A stretch of 64,000 nt of DNA from Emticicia aquatica (lineage in GTDB: Bacteria; Bacteroidota; Bacteroidia; Cytophagales; Spirosomataceae): positions 21,860-85,859 of the forward strand of contig NZ_CAKLPY010000007.1 in NCBI RefSeq assembly GCF_923079645.1. Direction: 5' to 3'. The stretch's first letter is position 1; each line of letters begins with the position of its first letter. The translations under genes were made by a program, and so were the position numbers. Shown piece by piece: positions 1 through 6,956 of the stretch. The notes beneath the pieces are model-generated. The model was not told the origin of the DNA, ran no database searches, and saw only the letters and a list, made by a program, of their open reading frames with translations.

Positions 1-309
1 ATCTCGACTTACATCAAGGCGACTATAATAGGTATAAAGCGTATCTTTTTGATAAACTTGTTCGTAAGATTGATAAAAATCACCTTCGTAAATTGCCGTA
101 TTTCCTTCTATTATATCATTTCGCCATTCGGTTTGATATGGCATCGAAATTTGCATTTTGAATACCAATTTATCTCCACTTATCACAACAAAGCTGCTTT
201 CTTTTACCCGATGGCTTTCCTGCCATTCGTTCCAAAATGAAATAAATGTAAAGCCCAAAACATTACAAAGTAACAGGCAAAGAAATAATATGGAAGCCGC
301 TTTTTTCAG
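1..309 (-). CDS. Partial hypothetical membrane-anchored or secreted protein (5' end only)
   Basis: Read on the minus strand, one frame stays open from 309 to the window edge and looks coding. It has an N-terminal KKAASILFLCLLLCNVLGF hydrophobic stretch (signal peptide or anchor), then a polar stretch rich in W, Y and charged residues (FWNEWQESH, later QTEWRNDI and YEGDFYQSYEQ). The rest lies beyond position 1. There is no ATG in the frame before the hydrophobic segment. An in-frame TAA directly precedes a CTG codon at 309-307, so CTG is the only start that gives a normal signal sequence; TTG further in would destroy it. A -7-like TAGATTTG lies about 26 bases upstream. I do not recognise the family. 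The ORF is real by codon pattern, but the start is uncertain. Confidence 0.55.
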   Translation of the reverse strand, partial: MKKAASILFLCLLLCNVLGFTFISFWNEWQESHRVKESSFVVISGDKLVFKMQISMPYQTEWRNDIIEGNTAIYEGDFYQSYEQVYQKDTLYTYYSRLDVSRD

Positions 310-334
310 TTAAATAAATATCGTTTTAATCATA

Positions 335-342
335 CAAATCTA
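335..342 (-). promoter_or_regulatory. -7 promoter box TAGATTTG for the partial gene at the left edge
   Basis: The minus strand reads TAGATTTG, an exact match to the Bacteroidetes TAnnTTTG -7 element. Transcription would start near 328, about 20 bases before the proposed CTG start. No clear TTTG -33 element sits at the expected distance. Confidence 0.35.
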
Positions 343-369
343 ATTTTTTAATTAGATTTTGTAAAAAAA

Positions 370-431
370 TTTAGCAAAGAAAGTGATTAAACCATTCAAA
401 AATAATGATTTATATCACATTCTTTGCTAAA
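370..431 (-). terminator. Terminator hairpin after the 447-1493 gene
   Basis: A TTTAGCAAAGAA arm (370-381) pairs with TTCTTTGCTAAA (420-431). After one mismatch, GTGAT (383-387) pairs with ATCAC (414-418). On the minus strand it is followed by a run of T, placing an intrinsic-type terminator just past the stop of the beta-barrel gene. Confidence 0.6.
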
Positions 432-446
432 GAAACTAAAATTTAT

Positions 447-1493
447 TTAGAAACGATACGCATAAGTAGCCGAAAGGAAATAATCAGCAAACGCTGCATC
501 GCCCGATTTGAAACCTGTTGCTGTCCACGTTGGAATACGATTTCTTACAACTGCATATGGCACTGCAACCAAAAGAGAACTTTTGTGACTGCTCCAAATG
601 ATTCCTGGCTCAATCGAAACAATATAACCTGGGCGGCGAGAACCACCGCTACCACCAATGGCATCAACTGCTGGTAAACCTTCTAATCTTCCGCCTAAAC
701 TAACTGCAATATTGCGTTTAGGAAACAACGCATAAGTCATACCTACACGAGCTCCAAATTGGTCAGGCACTGAAAGATTGGTTGCTCTATTTAATTCTTT
801 CGGGCTGAATAAATAGAAACCATTGAAATATAGATTTGCTTTCTTGAATAATGAGTAATATCCTTGCACTTCGATACTTTCACCCCAACCGCTATCGCCT
901 AATTGGATTGATTGGTCAACTTGTTTTACTTGGATATATTCTTTTTTATCTTTATCTAATTTGTGAAACCCGTCTTGCACATTAGCATTGCCTGTTGGAG
1001 CTTTTATTCCTACACCAATAGCAATATTACCTTTCGTGTGTGTCATTGGATTAAATAACCAAAAAGAAGCCGACAAACGCATATCACCAACACCTTTTGA
1101 TTGTGTATGAAAACGTGGATTTGACCCTGCTGGTGTACCATTTCCGTAATGTTCATAAAGAGATGAGCGGTCGTTGAATGAAAGCGGCACATTAACCGTA
1201 ACATTTAGACGATTAGTAATAGCATAAGTAAGTCCAAAATCGAAACTGTGTTGGTCGTTGATAACTTCGGTGTGTTGTTCTACTCTTTGTTTTTGCTCAA
1301 CTGTTCCCACAAAATGTTTGTATGAATGTAAGTAACGATAATTTGACGAAACTTGAAAATCGCCAGCGTGCATAAATGCTGACCCGCTCGGATTTCCATT
1401 CGCCGTTGCCATCGAACGTACAGCAATACAACCTTGTGAAAAAGCTGACGAAAAAACTGCCATAAAAGCAAAAGTAAGTAATAGTTTTTTCAT
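447..1493 (-). CDS. Outer-membrane beta-barrel protein, Phenol_MetA_deg-like
   Basis: A 348-residue protein with a clear signal peptide (MKKLLLTFAFMAVFSSAFSQ) and a C-terminal stretch ending in aromatic YAYRF, as in outer-membrane barrels. The alternating polar/apolar pattern, the ITNRLNVTVNVPLS and GVGDMRLSASFWLF segments and the PTGNANVQ motif match the MetA-type outer-membrane family (transporter-like barrels of unknown substrate). It is last in a three-gene minus-strand run behind the haloperoxidase-like lipoprotein (73 bp gap) and a second barrel, and a hairpin follows its stop. It probably acts as a channel or surface component for that trio; the substrate cannot be told from sequence. 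Confidence 0.75.
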   Translation of the reverse strand: MKKLLLTFAFMAVFSSAFSQGCIAVRSMATANGNPSGSAFMHAGDFQVSSNYRYLHSYKHFVGTVEQKQRVEQHTEVINDQHSFDFGLTYAITNRLNVTVNVPLSFNDRSSLYEHYGNGTPAGSNPRFHTQSKGVGDMRLSASFWLFNPMTHTKGNIAIGVGIKAPTGNANVQDGFHKLDKDKKEYIQVKQVDQSIQLGDSGWGESIEVQGYYSLFKKANLYFNGFYLFSPKELNRATNLSVPDQFGARVGMTYALFPKRNIAVSLGGRLEGLPAVDAIGGSGGSRRPGYIVSIEPGIIWSSHKSSLLVAVPYAVVRNRIPTWTATGFKSGDAAFADYFLSATYAYRF

Positions 1494-1566
1494 AATATTT
1501 TTGGTTAAAAATGAGTATATTAAAAAGAGAAAGTTAATTTAACAATGTTTTTATTTTCTAGGATTA

Positions 1567-3114
1567 TCAATAACCCGAACCATCAGTTTTGCCTCTAGCA
1601 ATAGCATATTCACCGATTTTTTTGCCATGAACTAATCCCATTGTGCAATCTACTCGGTAGTGAATCAGTCCATAAACCCTAGAATTAGATGCTTCTTGAG
1701 CTTTAGCAGTCATTTCGGAAGCTTTGTTTGGAAAAATAGCTCCTAAAACAGTTGCCGCCGCCGAAGAAAACGTTGAATGGCCAGAAGTATATGAAGGGAA
1801 ATTTGGTAAACCAACTGATGTTTTCACACCAAATTGTTGCGGTCGAGGTGTATAATAATAATATTTCGTTTCCCAGCAAGCAATTCCTGCATCCATTAGA
1901 GCTGTATTTACTAAAGCTAAAGTTCGGGCAGTTGCTACTTCGCTAAATTTATTTTCAAAGCAAAGATTGGCTGCTTCACGACTCCAATGCCCTGGTGGCG
2001 TATAACTTCCTGCACCATCTGCCCAATAATTAGCAATACGAGCTTGTTCACGTGTTTGATTTTTTTCAATCGATTTCAACTCGTCAATGTCTTTTTGAAA
2101 CTCTGCCGAGTTTTCCAAATATGGAATCAACGGACGAATATTCACTAACGTAGCCTTGTCGAAATTCCAAGTTGCTACCGCTCCATAGTTTGGCAACATT
2201 GGAGGTCGTGCAGGAGTTTCTTGGCTTACCCACGGATTTTTAACACCTATTTTTTTAGCATTTTCAATCATTCCAGCCGTAAGTGTTTGGTTATTTGAAG
2301 CACTCATACCGTCTGTTTTAGCTCTTGCCATTACTTTTGCACCCACAGCTTTGCCAAGGGCTTCTCCTGCCGAAATATCCGACGGAACATTCATTCCAGC
2401 CCAAAGACGAGCATTTTTAGCTTCCGCTAACTTTGAATCTAAATAAGGCACTTCGCCAGGAAACATCGCAACCAAAATAGTGTACGATGCCGCTGCAACA
2501 ACAGCATCTTCTGACGGATACGATGGCAAATCGGTTACAGGTAATAAAGTTGTGATAGAAGCATCATTTTTTGATGGAGCTTTACGATTATAAGTATATT
2601 TATAATTCCAAGCACTCACCAAAGCATCATATTGAGCAACACTCAAATACGCCAATGCACGAGCGGTATAAGGCGGATTAGCAAAAGGAAATTTAGGGTC
2701 AGCTAATGGATTAGCTGCATCTGGAACTGGGTATTTTCCTTCGGCATTTGATGCTGGCGGAATATTATATCTAGCCGCTAATTCACGAGCAATTTCGTTC
2801 CATCGATATGCTGCTCCCGCACCCCAATACGCAACGGCTGTTTTATTTTCAGCCGAAATGCCCGAAACTGTTGTTTTCAATGCTGCTAATTCTGCTTGGT
2901 ATTCAGTTGAATTGACAGCTTTAGGTTCGGCCACATTTATATCGGTAGGAGAACCCAAAATATAAGTTTTCCAAGAACCTGCTTTTTCATCTAATTTTGC
3001 TGGAACAAAAGCCTCTTTTGTTGGTTCAGAAACATTTTTATCGCACGAACTAACGATAATACCAAACCCTAAAACAACTAATAATAAACTTGATATTTTG
3101 TATATATTTTTCAT
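1567..3114 (-). CDS. Vanadium-dependent haloperoxidase / PAP2-superfamily lipoprotein
   Basis: A 515-residue protein starting with a lipoprotein signal (LGFGIIVSSCDKN, Cys near residue 24). The C-terminal half carries the vanadate/phosphate-binding pattern: YYYYTPRPQQFG (Arg-Pro element), PSYTSGHSTFSSAAA (PSGHS-like core) and SRVYGLIHYRVDCTMG (R...H..D element). Upstream, NYWADGAGSYTPPGHW is typical of the bacterial VHPO-related group. Such proteins are either halide-oxidising peroxidases or acid phosphatases; sequence alone does not decide. It lies between two beta-barrel genes with gaps of 38 and 73 bp, which suggests one operon at the outer membrane. Two TTCC-N8-GGAA palindromes lie upstream of that operon. 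Confidence 0.8.
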   Translation of the reverse strand: MKNIYKISSLLLVVLGFGIIVSSCDKNVSEPTKEAFVPAKLDEKAGSWKTYILGSPTDINVAEPKAVNSTEYQAELAALKTTVSGISAENKTAVAYWGAGAAYRWNEIARELAARYNIPPASNAEGKYPVPDAANPLADPKFPFANPPYTARALAYLSVAQYDALVSAWNYKYTYNRKAPSKNDASITTLLPVTDLPSYPSEDAVVAAASYTILVAMFPGEVPYLDSKLAEAKNARLWAGMNVPSDISAGEALGKAVGAKVMARAKTDGMSASNNQTLTAGMIENAKKIGVKNPWVSQETPARPPMLPNYGAVATWNFDKATLVNIRPLIPYLENSAEFQKDIDELKSIEKNQTREQARIANYWADGAGSYTPPGHWSREAANLCFENKFSEVATARTLALVNTALMDAGIACWETKYYYYTPRPQQFGVKTSVGLPNFPSYTSGHSTFSSAAATVLGAIFPNKASEMTAKAQEASNSRVYGLIHYRVDCTMGLVHGKKIGEYAIARGKTDGSGY

Positions 3115-3152
3115 TTATTCTTTACAATATAAATTTCACAATAAACACCTTT

Positions 3153-4064
3153 CTACTTCTTTGTTACTTGCTTTAAATAATTAAATTGGTATAAAATTCC
3201 AATCGAAAAACTAACTGTTTGTCCAACATTCAACCCATTTATCACTTTTGATGCTCTTAGATTAAAACCAATATTTTTGGGTTGATATTTAGCATACAAA
3301 CCAACACTTGTGGCAGTCATGTTATTTGTTGGAAATGGCATATCATTGCGACGAATATTATCACCACCAACACACGAAAACTTTTCAACAAAAGCCTCAG
3401 CCTGAATTCCTTTTTTATCATATCCAGCTCTTAACGCCACATCGGTAGCATTCGGTACACGCACTTCATTAGTATTATAAACACGGTTATCAGCTTGGTA
3501 TGCATCACGGTCAACTTTGATATTACTACGAAAAATATAACTTGCATGAGCAGTTACATAAGCTCCCGATGCGTGCTTGTAATTACCAATTAATCTACCA
3601 GTTGCAGTTTTGGTTTGTAAACCGATTGACATTGGCAAAAAATCAGGTACATAATTTCCAACTGGAACCGAACCACCGATAACTCCATGTAACGAAATAC
3701 CTTTATCGTTTTCGACCAATTTGTATTTCAACCAACCTGAAAAATCTTGTATTCCTTTTTGTCCCATCAAATTTCCCGCACTGGCTTTTGTTTGCACATA
3801 AGGCAAGCCAACAATTACATTCAATTTATTAGTAATTCCGACCGCCAACATTGGTATTACACTTTCAGTTGTAAGCGTTCCAATATTGAAATTTTCACGT
3901 TTCAATGTATTCTCCCAATACTGTTTCCAACTACTATTGTTGTATGAAACAGCCAAACACCCTGTATTCTTGGGCATATAAATTACATCATGTGGCATTT
4001 GAGCAAACACACTTGAGGTGGCACATAGCAGCCCTACAAATGTGTATTTAATTATTGAATTCAT
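3153..4064 (-). CDS. Outer-membrane beta-barrel protein, first gene of haloperoxidase operon
   Basis: About 303 residues when started at the ATG before NSIIKYTFVGLLCATSSVFAQ, which gives a proper signal peptide. An upstream in-frame start at 4094 would put ten extra residues before it. The body has repeated amphipathic strands (ITNKLNVIVGLPYV, GVIGGSVPVGNYVP, SFSIGILYQFNY) like the barrel at 447-1493. It is therefore likely a second MetA-like outer-membrane protein; substrate unknown. It opens the minus-strand run barrel, haloperoxidase-like lipoprotein, barrel. The 510 bp upstream carries two exact TTCC-N8-GGAA sites that match those at the XRE regulator gene 1.8 kb away. Confidence 0.7.
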   Translation of the reverse strand: MNSIIKYTFVGLLCATSSVFAQMPHDVIYMPKNTGCLAVSYNNSSWKQYWENTLKRENFNIGTLTTESVIPMLAVGITNKLNVIVGLPYVQTKASAGNLMGQKGIQDFSGWLKYKLVENDKGISLHGVIGGSVPVGNYVPDFLPMSIGLQTKTATGRLIGNYKHASGAYVTAHASYIFRSNIKVDRDAYQADNRVYNTNEVRVPNATDVALRAGYDKKGIQAEAFVEKFSCVGGDNIRRNDMPFPTNNMTATSVGLYAKYQPKNIGFNLRASKVINGLNVGQTVSFSIGILYQFNYLKQVTKK

Positions 4065-4187
4065 TTTTCTTTGGTAAAATTTTAATCCGTACATCTTCTC
4101 TTTTTAGTGAAATAAATAATAGAACTATTTTGATTTTTTATTGGATTCTTTAATTTCTATCACAAAGAAAATACTTTTTTAATTATT

Positions 4188-4203
4188 TTCCAATTTTATG
4201 GAA
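4188..4203. promoter_or_regulatory. Predicted operator TTCC-N8-GGAA, site 1
   Basis: Reads TTCCAATTTTATGGAA. It lies about 124 bp upstream of the barrel operon start at 4064 and has the same 16-bp palindromic layout as four other sites near the XRE gene. Confidence 0.55.
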
Positions 4204-4357
4204 TATTTTTCCGAAAAAACATTCCATAAAAGATATGTTTCACAAAAAATAAGCTTTTTAGAGAAGAAAATAAGGATCTCTCCACAAATTATACCCAAAT
4301 AAAGTATTTTAAAAGTATTACTTTTTATAAAAAAATATTAAATTTTCCAGAATAAAA

Positions 4358-4373
4358 TTCCATAATTACGGAA
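4358..4373. promoter_or_regulatory. Predicted operator TTCC-N8-GGAA, site 2
   Basis: Reads TTCCATAATTACGGAA. It lies in the same intergenic region as site 1, 170 bp from it, with an extra TTCC half-site 13 bp to its left. Confidence 0.55.
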
Positions 4374-4439
4374 TTTTGTTTATAAACCAATATAAACCTT
4401 AGAGTGTTGAAGTGAAAAGGTCAATTATTTAAGCAAAAA

Positions 4440-4472
4440 AAACTCTGCACATAAAATCAATGTGCAGAGTTT
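4440..4472 (-). terminator. Distal terminator of the DUF3179 gene
   Basis: A perfect 13-bp stem (AAACTCTGCACAT / ATGTGCAGAGTTT) with a 7-base loop, followed on the minus strand by a T run. It shares ACTCTGCAC with the nearer hairpin at 4538, forming tandem terminators. Confidence 0.65.
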
Positions 4473-4537
4473 GAAAACACTTAATCAAATCTTTAATAAT
4501 TTTTTTATTACGAAATTTATAGTCGAAAGAAATAAAA

Positions 4538-4566
4538 ACTCTGCACTGTCAAATGCGGTACAGAGT
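4538..4566 (-). terminator. Proximal terminator of the DUF3179 gene
   Basis: ACTCTGCAC and GTACAGAGT pair with one G-T wobble, followed on the minus strand by TTTTTATTT, 39 bases past the stop codon. Confidence 0.6.
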
Positions 4567-4604
4567 CCGAACAAATAACCTATGACGAATTTCGCTTCTG
4601 TGAC

Positions 4605-5753
4605 TTAATATTTTTTTGTTGCAGCATGAAATGTCTGCCAACTATGCCAAAACTCTTGGTAAGCATTTATTCGCTTGAGCGAGTTTATTTTTTTTGATTG
4701 ACCAACCTTATTACCATCCAACGTAAAATATTGGTCATCAAACCTAAGCGTATCATTTTTAATTGAAAACTGAGCATCTTTAGATGGTCTTTCAAAAGCA
4801 AAAAAACTTTTATTATCGGCCGCCATAACTATCAATACGGGTTTCATTCCTACTTGCTCGTTGATAATTCTTTCTTTTTTCAAGCGAAGCCAATCAAAAG
4901 CTTTGCTTTCTTTTCCAATTTCGATACCAACTACCCAAGATTTATCTTTCCACGACAAAGAATCAGTTCGGGTTAAATCACTTTTACTTTTTCCTTTTTC
5001 GTACTTAGCCGTACTATCATACTTCTCTTTAAAATTCAAATCAGGTTGCATAACTAAACTATTTGGATACAATGCTAACCATTTTTCGAGCGAAGTTTGT
5101 TGAGCTAGTAATTCAGGAAGAAATTGACCTTTTAATTTTCCTGTAATAGCCTCGCCATTGGCTTGTCGCCACCAGCTTTTGGTTGTTACATCTTCAAACA
5201 TGGCATTAAAATGGTCCATTCCTACCAAGCGAAATTTCTCAGGTTTTCCATTTACGATTGGCTCAAAAATTCGTCCAGTACGGCATACAGAGCAGTAGGT
5301 TACCATAATTGGTTTTCCTGCTAATGTGTCTAATACTTGATGATGATAGGCAATTAATGAGATTGGATAGGCTTTCGCTTCACCATTTATCTCGATTCCA
5401 AGTACAATCCTATCTTTTTTAACTTTATTCGACTTTGCATTTTTTAATTGTAAATCTTTCGGCAAATAGAACATCGAATCGGCGGCCATCATAAAATTAA
5501 ATACATATATTGACGCTAAAACCGCTATTATACTCGTCAAAGTAAACCATTTCGAGGTTTTTAAAGCTTTCAAAAAGCCAACTATTGCTAGTAAAAAAAA
5601 GAAGCCACGAAAAGCCCAACGCCAAGTATAAAGAAAGTACGCAAAATCAAGGCTTTTGATTCGTTGACTGCCTGGCATTGGCATGATGAAATAAACATTC
5701 AAAAACTCAAATAAGATTAATCCGATTATTCCAACATAAAAAAGTTTTTTCAT
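4605..5753 (-). CDS. DUF3179 domain membrane protein
   Basis: About 382 residues from MKKLFYVGI; a second ATG two codons upstream is equally possible. The N-terminal ~120 residues hold three or four membrane spans (GIIGLILFEFLNVYFIMP, AFRGFFFLLAIVGFL, SIIAVLASIYVFNFMM). After them comes a DUF3179 domain with the hallmark VTYCSVCRTGRIF and MDHFNAMFED motifs and the WLALYP/SLVMQPD segment. The biochemical role of DUF3179 proteins is not known to me; the CxxC could bind a metal or undergo redox change. The gene is divergent from the XRE regulator gene, and the shared upstream region carries two TTCC-N8-GGAA sites and a 16-bp palindrome, so it may belong to the same regulon as the barrel/haloperoxidase operon. 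Confidence 0.85.
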   Translation of the reverse strand: MKKLFYVGIIGLILFEFLNVYFIMPMPGSQRIKSLDFAYFLYTWRWAFRGFFFLLAIVGFLKALKTSKWFTLTSIIAVLASIYVFNFMMAADSMFYLPKDLQLKNAKSNKVKKDRIVLGIEINGEAKAYPISLIAYHHQVLDTLAGKPIMVTYCSVCRTGRIFEPIVNGKPEKFRLVGMDHFNAMFEDVTTKSWWRQANGEAITGKLKGQFLPELLAQQTSLEKWLALYPNSLVMQPDLNFKEKYDSTAKYEKGKSKSDLTRTDSLSWKDKSWVVGIEIGKESKAFDWLRLKKERIINEQVGMKPVLIVMAADNKSFFAFERPSKDAQFSIKNDTLRFDDQYFTLDGNKVGQSKKINSLKRINAYQEFWHSWQTFHAATKKY

Positions 5754-5807
5754 AACCATGTATTACTTTATTTTCGATTCAACAATAGAAATTAGATTTT
5801 TTAATCA

Positions 5808-5823
5808 TTAATGAATTCATTAA
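5808..5823. promoter_or_regulatory. 16-bp perfect palindrome upstream of DUF3179 gene
   Basis: TTAATGAATTCATTAA reads the same on both strands. It lies 55 bp upstream of the DUF3179 start and 50 bp from the nearest TTCC-N8-GGAA site. It could be an operator, but short AT-rich palindromes also occur by chance. Confidence 0.3.
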
Positions 5824-5857
5824 ATTGCAAAGCAAAGTAACAAACAAGAATTAAAAA

Positions 5858-5873
5858 TTCCAAATTTGTGGAA
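5858..5873. promoter_or_regulatory. Predicted operator TTCC-N8-GGAA, site 3
   Basis: Reads TTCCAAATTTGTGGAA. It lies 25 bp upstream of the XRE gene start, between it and the divergent DUF3179 gene. It contains CAAATTTG, one mismatch from a -7 box on either strand. Confidence 0.6.
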
Positions 5874-5887
5874 AATAAATAATATAA

Positions 5888-5903
5888 TTCCGAAATAATG
5901 GAA
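5888..5903. promoter_or_regulatory. Predicted operator TTCC-N8-GGAA, site 4 (covers the XRE start codon)
   Basis: Reads TTCCGAAATAATGGAA. The ATG of the XRE gene (5898-5900) lies inside it. It starts exactly 30 bp after site 3, close to three helical turns, as expected for cooperative binding and autoregulation. Confidence 0.6.
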
Positions 5904-6353
5904 AATAATTTTGGCTCTAATCTCCGATTCTTACGAAAGAAGAAAAAACTAACTTTAGAAAATCTTGGAGAAACATTAAAAATAAGCAAAAGTGCTATTT
6001 CTGATTACGAAACTGGAAAAACATTTCCTCCTTTAGATGTTTGTGAATTAATAAGCGACTTTTTTGGGATTAATATTGACGACTTAAAGAATTCCAATTT
6101 TACGGAATTTACTGAAGAACAAATTGAAGATTTCGTTCACGCAAAAGCAAAAAGTAAACCGTCAAAAGATACAAGCGATGACTTTAGTAACGAGAAAAAA
6201 CAATTAGAATTCCATAATAAATTACTAAGTCAACAAATTGAAGGCCTTCAAATTCAACTACAATTAGTAAAGCAAATAGTAGAAAGCAAAGATTCGGAAA
6301 TCAAATCTTTACAAATTCAGGTCAGACTTTTAGAAGAAAAAATTAATGGTTGA
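5898..6353 (+). CDS. XRE-family helix-turn-helix regulator with C-terminal coiled coil
   Basis: A 151-residue protein. Residues 5-65 form a Cro/CI-type HTH (NLRFLRKKKKLTLENLG, then KISKSAISDYETGKTFPP, then LISDFFGINIDDL). Residues ~75-150 are charged and Gln/Lys/Leu rich (EKKQLEFHNKLLSQQIEGLQ and so on) and probably form a dimerising coiled coil. It has no sensor domain that I recognise. The start codon sits inside a TTCC-N8-GGAA palindrome, with a second one 30 bp upstream and a third inside the gene at 6092. This pattern suggests autoregulation and identifies the probable DNA target. Two more copies lie before the barrel/haloperoxidase operon, so it is the likely local regulator; that link is inferred. 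Confidence 0.85.
   Translation: MENNFGSNLRFLRKKKKLTLENLGETLKISKSAISDYETGKTFPPLDVCELISDFFGINIDDLKNSNFTEFTEEQIEDFVHAKAKSKPSKDTSDDFSNEKKQLEFHNKLLSQQIEGLQIQLQLVKQIVESKDSEIKSLQIQVRLLEEKING
6092..6107. promoter_or_regulatory. Predicted operator TTCC-N8-GGAA, site 5 (inside the XRE gene)
   Basis: Reads TTCCAATTTTACGGAA, differing from site 1 by one base. It lies within the coding region over codons for NSNFTEF. A role as an internal operator or roadblock is possible. Confidence 0.45.
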
Positions 6354-6415
6354 TTGTACTAAATTTGGCAATTTTAGAAATAAAAACTACGCTAAACTCA
6401 AATCTGCAACACTTT

Positions 6416-6880
6416 TTATAAAGAAGTAGGGTCATTAAGCGGTTTTATCTTGATACTTTCTTTTTTCATTTCAATCAAATTCGCAACAAATTCATTTGTT
6501 TGCTCAAGTGTTTCACTTTCGCCAGTCAATTTCCTTACCAAATTCAATAAATAACTTTGGGTTTGTAAAATTACATCAAGTTGTACTTGATTTTGTACAA
6601 TTTGCTTCTGATTTCTGACAATATTAATTTGATTATTAACTATAATTTCTTGATTACGAATAATGGTCGTTTGATTATGAATCACAACTTCATGATTATC
6701 AGCATTTTGTTGCTGATTTTGAATCATTATATCGTAATTATCAACAATTCGCCCTTGCATTTCTTTCAAAAAATCTTGTTCAGCAAGCAACTTCTGCAAA
6801 ATCTCTTCAATATTTTTCATATCATCTAAAGGGCTTTTTATGTATAATAGATGAGTTTTTTTCTCAAAACTATTATTCAT
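6416..6880 (-). CDS. Hypothetical coiled-coil protein with eight Asn heptads
   Basis: A 154-residue protein with no signal peptide or membrane span. From residue ~45 to 98 it is a regular heptad repeat with Asn at 48, 55, 62, 69, 76, 83, 90 and 97, mostly followed by Gln. Three residues before each Asn is I, M or V in seven of eight cases (IRNQEII, VNNQINI, VRNQKQI). That spacing places hydrophobic residues at heptad position a and Asn at d. The same arrangement occurs in anion-binding trimeric coiled coils of trimeric autotransporters, but this protein looks cytosolic. It probably forms a parallel trimer. Function unknown. A second ATG at 6820 (MKNIEEIL) is a possible start. It is divergent from the TauE/SafE gene. 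Confidence 0.65.
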   Translation of the reverse strand: MNNSFEKKTHLLYIKSPLDDMKNIEEILQKLLAEQDFLKEMQGRIVDNYDIMIQNQQQNADNHEVVIHNQTTIIRNQEIIVNNQINIVRNQKQIVQNQVQLDVILQTQSYLLNLVRKLTGESETLEQTNEFVANLIEMKKESIKIKPLNDPTSL

Positions 6881-6888
6881 TATTTATA

Positions 6889-6922
6889 TTTGTTTTTTAA
6901 CCAATATTTGCAACTAACTTTG
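6889..6922 (+). promoter_or_regulatory. Promoter of the TauE/SafE permease gene
   Basis: TTTG (6889-6892), a 22-bp spacer and TAACTTTG (6915-6922) match the Bacteroidetes consensus, with a start expected near 6928, about 30 bases before the ATG. On the opposite strand TACTTTTG (6944-6937) could serve the divergent coiled-coil gene. Confidence 0.45.
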
Positions 6923-6956
6923 TAGCCGTCTCATCACAAAAGTAATATTTTTTTTT

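Larger units (their letters stand above)
4065..4604. other. Intergenic region between barrel operon and DUF3179 gene
   Basis: No gene seen. This very AT-rich stretch holds two palindromic TTCC-N8-GGAA sites (4188, 4358). At 4209/4222 and 4345/4358 there are further TTCC half-sites 13 bp apart in direct orientation. Two hairpins that terminate the DUF3179 transcript lie at 4440-4472 and 4538-4566. Confidence 0.6.

Noticed and set aside
49..240. Plus-strand 63-codon frame at the left edge
   Set aside because: It is the antisense shadow of the minus-strand partial gene, whose frame has a signal peptide and normal codon use.
405..677. Plus-strand 90-codon frame
   Set aside because: It lies over the end of the beta-barrel gene, with an odd Cys/Trp-rich translation typical of an antisense frame.
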